DNA from: an uncultured Chloroflexaceae bacterium
GTDB taxonomy: Bacteria; Chloroflexota; Chloroflexia; Chloroflexales; Chloroflexaceae
Length of the DNA stretch: 7,287 nt
Direction: 5' to 3'
Assembly: GCA_937141995.1 (NCBI GenBank)
Contig: CAKZQX010000013.1
Coordinates: 1 to 7,287, forward strand
Below are positions 1 through 4,078 of the stretch, one piece after another. A model generated the notes under the pieces. It had not been told where the DNA came from and did no database searches. It saw only the letters and a list, made by a program, of their open reading frames with translations. The position numbers and the translations under genes are program-made. The first letter of the stretch is position 1; each line of letters starts with the position of its first letter.

Positions 1-233
1 GCTACGGTGCGAATGTCCCCCCACCCGAAGGAGCCGTCATCGTGGGCGATCTGCCGCCGACGCCAACACCCACCGCCGAGCCGACTGAGGAACTGCCCAC
101 CGTCGAGCCGACTGAGGAACTGCCCACCCCGACGGTCGTCACCGAGCCCGAGCCGCCCGCCGAGGAAGCGGAACCCACGCCTATACCCACTGTGCCCAAC
201 AAGACCGATTGGACCGGGCGCGATACGCCCTGA
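1..233 (+). CDS. C-terminal fragment of unknown protein with Pro/Glu/Thr-rich tail
   Basis: The reading frame is open from the left edge (first full codon at 3) to TGA at 231-233, so only the last 76 residues are visible and the start lies outside the window. A GTG at 42 is internal and has no convincing ribosome binding site, so I do not use it as a start. The visible part begins YGANVPPPEGAVIVGD and then becomes a low-complexity tail rich in Pro, Thr and Glu, including two exact nine-residue repeats (EPTEELPT core). It ends NKTDWTGRDTP. Such tails usually act as flexible linkers in extracytoplasmic or cell-surface proteins such as penicillin-binding proteins, kinases or adhesins, but no catalytic domain is visible and I do not assign a function. 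The gene converges on the minus-strand gene at 481-1812 and is followed by a strong terminator. Confidence 0.75.
   Translation, partial: YGANVPPPEGAVIVGDLPPTPTPTAEPTEELPTVEPTEELPTPTVVTEPEPPAEEAEPTPIPTVPNKTDWTGRDTP
75..128 (+). repeat. 27-nt coding tandem repeat, two copies
   Basis: Copies at 75-101 and 102-128 differ only in the first codon (GCC versus GTC). They encode AEPTEELPT and VEPTEELPT. The near-perfect nucleotide identity, including third codon positions, points to a recent tandem duplication rather than convergent amino-acid bias. Confidence 0.85.
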
Positions 234-246
234 TATGCCCTGATAC
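222..246 (+). repeat. Decamer tandem repeat spanning the stop codon
   Basis: GATACGCCCT (222-231) is followed by GATATGCCCT (232-241) and a partial third copy, GATAC (242-246). The TGA stop of the upstream gene is formed across the junction of the first two units. This looks like slippage duplication and no function is evident. A 10-bp palindrome, GTATGCATAC, lies just after it at 253-262. Confidence 0.6.
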
Positions 247-264
247 AAGTCGGTATGCATACGC

Positions 265-307
265 AACCCCGGTGAGAAGGTCTGGAACCTCCCACCGGGG
301 TTTTATT
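265..307 (+). terminator. Rho-independent terminator
   Basis: A perfect 10-bp stem (AACCCCGGTG at 265-274 with CACCGGGGTT at 293-302) encloses an 18-nt loop that holds an inner AGGT/ACCT pairing. It runs directly into TTTTATT at 301-307. It lies 31 nt after the stop of the upstream plus-strand gene. The U-tract is on the plus strand only, so it should serve that gene rather than the convergent one. Confidence 0.85.
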
Positions 308-311
308 AAAG

Positions 312-477
312 ATAGGACTTACGCGTGTCGGTTCCAACCCCGGCATTTGCCTGAATAAACGGCCCGATTCGCCTCCGGCAGGGCGAAAAAGATAACAAGC
401 GTATCATGCTGCCGCAGGCGAAACCGGCGTTCGGGTCTGGCACCAGGCCGGAATTGGCTGCACCGCGTAACTCCTGT
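312..477 (+). mobile_element. MITE-like element, copy A (166 bp)
   Basis: Its termini are inverted repeats: ATAGGACTTACGC (312-324) pairs with GCGTAACTCCTGT (465-477), matching at 11 of 13 positions. Inside is an imperfect hairpin, TCGCCTCCGGCAG (369-381) with CTGCCGCAGGCGA (409-421), 12 of 13 paired with a 27-nt loop. A further imperfect inverted repeat lies at 429-453. Three blocks (368-385, 405-421, 429-453) recur in reverse orientation in element B (18/18, 17/17 and 22/25 identical). It has no coding capacity. It ends 3 bp from the stop codon of the lysozyme-like gene. GAT at 311-313 and at 478-480 could be a short target duplication if the left boundary is at 314, but that is weak. Confidence 0.7.
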
Positions 478-480
478 GAT

Positions 481-1812
481 TTACGGCGACTGCTGCACCT
501 GCAATGGCGGTGTCGTGGGTTGCACAGATTGGGATTGGGCGGGCGCTTCCGGCGCGGATGCTTCCGGTGCAAGCTCCTCCGGGGGTGGCTCATCTGCCGG
601 TAGCTCCTCTGCGCGGATCAACTCACTGAGCCGCCGCACATCACTCCAGTCGGTTTCGCTCTCGATATCGGCCAGCGGCGTGTAGAGCGTGTCCAGCGTA
701 AATGTCTGCACAGCATAGCGGCGACCATTCGCAATAATCGTGCGGCTCTCATCCAACGGACTGCCCACCGGGCGGCCGGCGCGGGCTTCTTCGACCACAT
801 ACTTGTGAAATGCCCACTCCGCGAAATATTCCTGCCCGGTCGCCTCAAAGCTCTCCATCACCAGGCCGGTTTCCAGGTCATCGTAGCGGGGCGTCCCATC
901 GGCCAGCGGGGGACCGGGGGCGCGTCCCTGCCAGACGGCAACCCGCAGGCGGACATTGTTGATATAAATCGACGGCACATTATTGTCCCAGGCGGGCGCA
1001 TACACCGGGATCGCCTTCTCCACCGTATCCAGGCCACGCCCGATATACCGCGAGAGAATCAACTCGCACCAATCGCGCACACTATCCTGCCAGGTACGGA
1101 AGCTGACAAAGTTGCCATACCGCCCGCGGACAATCCCGGCCGAGCGCTGCGGATCGAAGGAGGCCCGCTGTCCGCCCCAACTCTTCATGTCGTGGCTCCG
1201 GCAGATGCCGGTGGTGCAGAACTGCGATTCCTGGGCAAAGAAGGCCAGCGCCACTGCCGGGTCAAGCTCATAGCTGACGATAATCTCGTAGAGTTCATCG
1301 GCGTAGGGTGCGGCGGGCGAGCGCCCGGTGCCACCCGTCCCGGTATGCAGCAGATCCGAGAAGACCTGCCGTGAAATCCGGGGCGGTGCCTTGAAGGTCA
1401 ACTCGGCATCGGCCTGGGGCGGCGGCAGGGCTGACTGCTCCGGTTCGCCCTCCTGGGACGCCGGTTCGGCCAGCGTGGTCATGGTCAGGCGCGGACTGAT
1501 GAAGAACGTAAAGGCAACGGCTACACTGCCCACCGTAGCAATGACCGCCAGCCGCCGCCGCTCCTGGCGCAGCAACCCGGGCAGGCGCAGCAGCAGCAGC
1601 CCACCCGCCAGCCAGATCAGCCCGAGCATTAAGCGCACGGCCTGCCCATGCGTGAGCAGATCCAGCAGCAGCAGCAGCGGGATGCTGAATGCCGGCAGCG
1701 CCAGCCCGGTCAGGACAACCGGCTCACCCGTTTGCCGCCACCATGCCGGCAGTCGCCGCAGCCCAGCCCGCGCGGATCGTGCCGACTTCCCTGATACCGC
1801 CTGTTTTTTCAT
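481..1812 (-). CDS. Membrane-anchored lysozyme-like/glucosaminidase-type cell-wall hydrolase
   Basis: The product has 443 residues. I chose the ATG at 1812 because GGGAGG lies 7 nt upstream and a basic N-terminus (MKKQAVSGKS) then leads into membrane helices. The frame stays open upstream to about 2163, but only by reading through a repeat element. Hydrophobic segments are at about 32-51, 59-80 and 88-105. A variable Glu/Pro linker follows. The lysozyme-like domain spans about 168-297 and contains DPAVALAFFAQESQF, with Glu195 as the probable catalytic acid, then KSWGGQR and PVYAPAWDNN, motifs I associate with glucosaminidase/lytic-transglycosylase-like domains. The tail from about 400 is rich in Glu, Pro and Ala. 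The expected role is trimming peptidoglycan outside the membrane. Cys199, Cys204 and Cys249 lie in this extracytoplasmic part and might form a disulfide. Exact bond specificity cannot be read from the sequence. The gene is flanked by repeat copies A and B. Confidence 0.75.
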   Translation of the reverse strand: MKKQAVSGKSARSARAGLRRLPAWWRQTGEPVVLTGLALPAFSIPLLLLLDLLTHGQAVRLMLGLIWLAGGLLLLRLPGLLRQERRRLAVIATVGSVAVAFTFFISPRLTMTTLAEPASQEGEPEQSALPPPQADAELTFKAPPRISRQVFSDLLHTGTGGTGRSPAAPYADELYEIIVSYELDPAVALAFFAQESQFCTTGICRSHDMKSWGGQRASFDPQRSAGIVRGRYGNFVSFRTWQDSVRDWCELILSRYIGRGLDTVEKAIPVYAPAWDNNVPSIYINNVRLRVAVWQGRAPGPPLADGTPRYDDLETGLVMESFEATGQEYFAEWAFHKYVVEEARAGRPVGSPLDESRTIIANGRRYAVQTFTLDTLYTPLADIESETDWSDVRRLSELIRAEELPADEPPPEELAPEASAPEAPAQSQSVQPTTPPLQVQQSP

Positions 1813-1875
1813 AGTATGCCCTCCCGCATTATGTTTGCATCCGGCGGCTGCAAACACCCATATTCCGGCGCACTC

Positions 1876-1892
1876 CGGCAGCGTGGCTGCCG
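1876..1892 (-). other. Short GC-rich hairpin in the leader of the lysozyme-like gene
   Basis: CGGCAGC (1876-1882) and GCTGCCG (1886-1892) form a perfect 7-bp stem with a 3-nt loop. It lies 64 bp upstream of the minus-strand start at 1812. No U-tract follows in the direction of transcription, so it is not a classical terminator. It may structure the leader, but its role is unknown. Confidence 0.45.
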
Positions 1893-1989
1893 CCCTCCAT
1901 ATCCGGATTACTTTGTAAACCTTCATCAAGTTACACGCGTTATGCAGTCTGGTTTGTTCTGGCCTGGTGCCGGCCCCGAACGTCAGCTT

Positions 1990-2003
1990 CGTTTGATCAA
2001 ACG
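1990..2003. repeat. 14-bp perfect palindrome in element B
   Basis: CGTTTGATCAAACG is fully self-complementary. It lies between two of the blocks conserved with element A, in a stretch absent from A. It could be a protein-binding dyad or simply part of the element's folded structure. Confidence 0.6.
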
Positions 2004-2048
2004 CCCGGTAATGGCCCGACTCGCCTGCGGCAGCATGGTACACTTTTT

Positions 2049-2095
2049 TCTTTTTCACAAAAACATTCACAACGTGAATGTTTTTGTGAAAAAGA
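2049..2095. repeat. 47-bp perfect AT-rich palindrome
   Basis: Two 22-nt arms (2049-2070 and 2074-2095) are exactly complementary around a 3-nt loop, AAC. The arms are A/T-rich (cores TTTTTCAC and GTGAAAAA) in otherwise GC-rich DNA. The palindrome sits in the loop of the larger GC-rich stem of element B, giving a hairpin nested in a hairpin. Copy A keeps only a short piece resembling the last arm (GAAAAAGA at 385-392), so this block was either gained in B or lost from A. Confidence 0.9.
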
Positions 2096-2168
2096 TCTGT
2101 TTGCTTCCGCCCTGCCGGAGGCGAAATGTTCTTTTGGGTGAGTAACCGCGTAACTCGTGTCAAGTTCC

Positions 2169-2208
2169 TGACAATTTCTGTTTGTATTACGTAAACGAAA
2201 AATTGTCA
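2169..2208. repeat. Spaced inverted repeat overlapping the putative minus-strand promoter
   Basis: TGACAATTT (2169-2177) and AAATTGTCA (2200-2208) are perfect inverted repeats separated by 22 bp. The -35 box lies on the right arm and the expected start site falls on the left arm. The layout suits an operator or looping site, but symmetry is the only evidence. Confidence 0.5.
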
Positions 2209-2209
2209 A
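2181..2209 (-). promoter_or_regulatory. Probable sigma-70-type promoter for the lysozyme-like gene
   Basis: On the minus strand there is a perfect -35 TTGACA (2209-2204), then a 17-bp spacer and TACAAA (2186-2181; 4 of 6 against TATAAT). Transcription would start near 2174 and run leftward through element B to the start codon at 1812, giving a leader of about 360 nt. A second TTGACA lies at 2218-2213 but has no good -10 at the right distance. Confidence 0.5.
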
Positions 2210-2395
2210 GTATGTCAACCTGCATCGCGCTGCGGGAAAACCGGCTGAGTTGCCGGGCAAGTGGGAAGCAGTCGTCTATTGTGGCATAAAATGCGGTGCT
2301 TATGGGGAATAGTGTCTGTATTGAAGGCATAAACCGAAGCCTGGTGGGAAAATAATGGTGAAGTCAGCAAGAACAAACCCCGGCGAACAAACCTG
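2210..2395. other. Intergenic stretch with no recognised feature
   Basis: This lies between the divergent genes at 481-1812 and 2457-2936. Apart from the outer copy of TTGACA (2213-2218, minus strand), I find no repeat, RNA fold, convincing promoter or plausible coding frame here. Confidence 0.5.
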
Positions 2396-2404
2396 TGCTA
2401 TTCT
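2396..2404 (+). promoter_or_regulatory. Weak candidate extended -10 for the small membrane-protein gene
   Basis: TGCTATTCT has the TGn extension and a 4-of-6 -10 hexamer. Initiation would fall near 2411, about 46 nt before the ATG at 2457. No -35 hexamer is recognisable at the usual distance, so this is only a candidate. Confidence 0.22.
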
Positions 2405-2456
2405 TAGGACAACAGCGGTGATACAGTTAGCAGCTTGCAGCGGTAAAGGAGAGTAG

Positions 2457-2936
2457 ATGGCTGCGAAGATCAAATTCGGGCTGATTGTCGGTCTGTTCGG
2501 GCTGGTCCTTACCATGGCAGTAAGTTTTCTCGTGGGAGTGTGTGGACCATTCGTCGGGCTGGTGGCCGGAGCGGTTGCGGGCCTGTTGACGGTACGGGCG
2601 GAGCGACCCGCGAACCGGAATGCCGGTGCAAGTCAGGGAACCCAGGCCGGAGCGATCGCCGGCGGGTTGACCCTGGCAGGTCAACTTATTGGGAATATTG
2701 GAGGATTGATGCTCCTCCAGGCATCGCAGGTAGAGCTCCCATTTGGCGAGATGCCCCAGACGTCTGCCGAAGAGACGGCTTTCTGGATTGGTGGTATCGG
2801 CGTTGTGGTCTGTTTTGGCCTGCTGGGGCTGGGACTGGGCGTGCTGGGTGGCGCGAGTGCGGGCTACTTCGCCACACCCGAGTCGCCGGCAGCAGGGGGA
2901 GAACCACCCCAATCGCCCTATCCGCCAATGTCGTAA
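2457..2936 (+). CDS. Small Gly-rich multi-pass membrane protein, function unknown
   Basis: The product has 159 residues and I do not recognise the family. The ATG at 2457 has a good ribosome binding site (AAGGAG, 2444-2449, 7 nt before the start). Hydrophobic segments are at about 6-28, 30-47, 64-90 and 108-138. They are rich in Gly and Ala with many small-residue spacings (for example IAGGLTLAGQLIG and GLLGLGLGVLGGASAG), which favour tight helix packing. A basic loop follows the second helix (RAERPANR, about 47-54), a polar loop (about 95-107) joins the last two helices, and the C-terminal tail is Pro-rich (ESPAAGGEPPQSPYPP). No metal-binding, catalytic or transport motif is visible. It reads away from the lysozyme-like gene and ends 5 bp before repeat element C, with no rho-independent terminator. 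Glycine-zipper-type membrane proteins look similar, but that is only resemblance. Confidence 0.75.
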   Translation: MAAKIKFGLIVGLFGLVLTMAVSFLVGVCGPFVGLVAGAVAGLLTVRAERPANRNAGASQGTQAGAIAGGLTLAGQLIGNIGGLMLLQASQVELPFGEMPQTSAEETAFWIGGIGVVVCFGLLGLGLGVLGGASAGYFATPESPAAGGEPPQSPYPPMS

Positions 2937-2941
2937 CACGG

Positions 2942-3069
2942 TAATACCAATGTGCCATCAACCCAGCAATCAACGGGAACAGACGCAATAAGCGCAACAG
3001 TGGCACGCTCCCGTGTATCATCTCTGCGACCTCTGTGTTCTCTGTGGCTATGATAACAAATCGGTATAA
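2942..3069 (+). mobile_element. Small inverted-repeat element C
   Basis: TAATACCAATGTG (2942-2954) pairs with CAAATCGGTATAA (3057-3069) as imperfect terminal inverted repeats, 10 of 13. Internal pairings GTGCCA (2952-2957) with TGGCAC (3001-3006), and ACGGGA with TCCCGT, add a subterminal fold. A nonamer tandem repeat occupies 3023-3049. There is no coding capacity. Its left end GGTAATACC (2940-2948) recurs exactly at the left end of element D (3895-3903), suggesting one family. The right end overlaps the Shine-Dalgarno of the methyltransferase gene. Confidence 0.5.
3023..3049 (+). repeat. Nonamer tandem repeat, three copies
   Basis: TCTGCGACC, TCTGTGTTC and TCTGTGGCT follow each other exactly, with a shared TCTGYG core. 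The style resembles dispersed CTCTGTG/CTTTGCG intergenic repeats seen in many bacterial genomes. It lies inside element C, 32 bp before the methyltransferase start. Confidence 0.6.
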
Positions 3070-3072
3070 GGA
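3049..3072 (+). promoter_or_regulatory. Candidate -10 and Shine-Dalgarno for the methyltransferase, at the end of element C
   Basis: TATGAT at 3049-3054 matches five of six -10 positions, but the -35 region (about 3026-3031) is poor. AAGGA at 3068-3072 is a good ribosome binding site 8 nt before the ATG at 3081. Its first two bases are the last two of the element's terminal repeat. Expression signals for the gene may thus partly come from the element. Confidence 0.35.
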
Positions 3073-3080
3073 ACCGGATT

Positions 3081-3872
3081 ATGCCCATCTCCAGCACGAG
3101 TAATGCCACCATCAAGCATATTCGCCGCCTGCGTCGGCGCAAGGAGCGCGAACAGAGCGGGCTCTGCTTTATCGAGGGCATCCGGCTGGTAACGGAAGCC
3201 CTGCAACTTGGTGCAGCAGTTGAGGCGCTGATCGTCGCCCCGGATCTGCTGACCAGCGCGTTCGCCTGGGAGACGGTAATGTCGCCGGCGGCACAGGTTG
3301 AGCGGATCGAGGTGACGCCGGAGGTATTCCGGCATATCTCCACGCGGGAGGGGCCGCAGGGGATCGGCGCACTGGTCCGCCAGCGCTGGGAATTAATCGA
3401 GCAGGTGCGGCTGGGGAGTGAGTTGGGCTGGGTGGCGCTGGATGCCGTTCAAGATCCCGGCAATCTGGGGACGATTCTGCGTACGAGTGATGCCGTCGGC
3501 TGCGCGGGGGTAATGCTGCTGGGGCATAGCACCGATCCGTATGATCCGGGGGCGCTACGGGCCGGCATGGGCGCAATCTTTGCTCAGCGACTGGTGCGCG
3601 CAAGTTTTGCCGAGTTTGCCACCTGGAAGCAGCAGCATGGCTATCGGGTCGTCGGTACCTCCGACGCGGCTACGCTGGACTACCAGGCATGCCGTTATCA
3701 GCCACCGCTGGTGCTGCTGATGGGCAGCGAGCGACTGGGGCTCTCACCGGAGCAGCAGGCGCTCTGCGATCAGATAGTCGGCATCCCAATGGTTGGTCGG
3801 AGCGACTCACTCAACCTGGCGGTTGCAACCGGCGTAATGCTCTACGAGATGTTTAATCAAAATAGGGGTTAG
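3081..3872 (+). CDS. SpoU/TrmH-family RNA 2'-O-methyltransferase
   Basis: The product has 263 residues, normal for the RlmB/TsnR-like branch with an N-terminal substrate-binding domain. It should transfer a methyl group from S-adenosylmethionine to a ribose 2'-OH in rRNA or tRNA. The N-terminal part (about 1-100) has the basic IKHIRRLRRRKEREQSGLCF and IEGIRLVTEA pattern of SpoU substrate-binding domains. The catalytic SPOUT knot shows all three motifs: DAVQDPGNLGTILRTSDAVG (121-140, with Asn128 and the probable catalytic Arg134), VLLMGSERLGLS (211-222, with Glu217), and IPMVGRSDSLNLAVATGVML (235-254, with Ser243 and Asn245). The start is set by AAGGA 8 nt upstream. The substrate base cannot be deduced. 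The last codons and the TAG stop lie inside a heptamer array, so the NRG ending is probably repeat-derived. Confidence 0.93.
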   Translation: MPISSTSNATIKHIRRLRRRKEREQSGLCFIEGIRLVTEALQLGAAVEALIVAPDLLTSAFAWETVMSPAAQVERIEVTPEVFRHISTREGPQGIGALVRQRWELIEQVRLGSELGWVALDAVQDPGNLGTILRTSDAVGCAGVMLLGHSTDPYDPGALRAGMGAIFAQRLVRASFAEFATWKQQHGYRVVGTSDAATLDYQACRYQPPLVLLMGSERLGLSPEQQALCDQIVGIPMVGRSDSLNLAVATGVMLYEMFNQNRG

Positions 3873-3898
3873 GGGTTACGGGTTACGGGTTACGGGTA
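3864..3898 (+). repeat. Heptamer tandem array, five copies, containing a stop codon
   Basis: The units are AGGGGTT, AGGGGTT, ACGGGTT, ACGGGTT and ACGGGTA, in strict 7-bp register. The first two overlap the last codons and TAG stop of the methyltransferase gene (3870-3872). The pattern looks telomere-like but is typical of short tandemly repeated heptamers in some bacterial genomes. Confidence 0.85.
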
Positions 3899-4006
3899 AT
3901 ACCTTTAAAGAAGCTCACGCAAAGCCGCAAAGCTACAGAGTTTTGCGATTCCTGGCGCCCTTTGCGGCTTTGCGCGCGTCAATTTCGTCATACTTGAAAG
4001 GTCTTA
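3897..4006. mobile_element. Inverted-repeat element D between convergent genes
   Basis: The outer inverted repeats TAATACCTTTAAAG (3897-3910) and CTTGAAAGGTCTTA (3993-4006) match at 12 of 14. Inside, CGCAAAGCCGCAAAG (3918-3932) and CTTTGCGGCTTTGCG (3960-3974) form a perfect 15-bp stem with a 27-nt loop. There is no U-tract, so it is not a standard rho-independent terminator, though the stem could slow polymerase from either side. It shares GGTAATACC at its left end with element C. It sits between the two heptamer arrays. Confidence 0.6.
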
Positions 4007-4036
4007 GGGCTAACAGTTACGAACTACGATCAGTTT

Positions 4037-4078
4037 CTAACCGTTAACCGTTAACCCCTAACCGTTAAACGTTACAAC
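4037..4078 (-). repeat. Heptamer tandem array, five to six copies, inverted type
   Basis: In plus-strand register the units are CTAACCG, TTAACCG, TTAACCC, CTAACCG, TTAAACG and a diverged TTACAAC. Read on the minus strand they are GGTTA-type units, the reverse of the array at 3864-3898. Degenerate units may continue leftward to about 4009. The array ends directly at the TAG stop of the DUF1206 gene (4079-4081). Confidence 0.75.

Larger units (their letters stand above)
1933..2160 (-). mobile_element. MITE-like element, copy B (228 bp), inverted relative to A
   Basis: Its termini are inverted repeats: ACACGCGTTATGC (1933-1945) pairs with GCGTAACTCGTGT (2148-2160), 11 of 13 matching. It is flanked by direct repeats CAAGTT at 1927-1932 and 2161-2166, a plausible 6-bp target duplication. 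Read on the minus strand it has the same block order as element A: 2108-2125, 2021-2037 and 1957-1981 match A at 18/18, 17/17 and 22/25. The shared hairpin arms are 2021-2033 and 2112-2124. The loop between them is 78 nt instead of 27 and holds a perfect palindrome (2049-2095). No transposase is encoded, so movement would depend on an enzyme in trans. Its right terminus is one base different from that of A over 16 bp (2145-2160 versus 462-477). Confidence 0.75.

Noticed and set aside
369..421. The element A hairpin as a rho-independent terminator for the minus-strand gene
   Set aside because: No U-tract follows the stem in the minus direction, the loop is long, and the same hairpin occurs in the leader-located copy B.
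805..1374. A 189-codon open frame antisense to the lysozyme-like gene
   Set aside because: It is the mirror of a well-supported gene in high-GC DNA, with no ribosome binding site or recognisable domain.
1590..1676. AGCAGCAGC trinucleotide runs
   Set aside because: They fall in the coding sequence for leucine-rich membrane helices and are explained by runs of CTG leucine codons on the minus strand.
1813..2163. An in-frame N-terminal extension of the lysozyme-like protein by 117 codons
   Set aside because: The extension is encoded largely by repeat element B and lacks a credible ribosome binding site. The ATG at 1812 has GGGAGG at a proper distance and a sensible basic-then-hydrophobic N-terminus.
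2427..2939. A 170-codon minus-strand open frame over the small membrane-protein gene
   Set aside because: The plus strand has a ribosome binding site and coherent membrane helices. The minus frame gives a low-complexity basic protein.
3864..4078. A CRISPR-like or telomere-like array
   Set aside because: The units are 7 bp with no spacers, so this is not CRISPR. There is no sign of a replicon end, and the region lies between two intact convergent genes.
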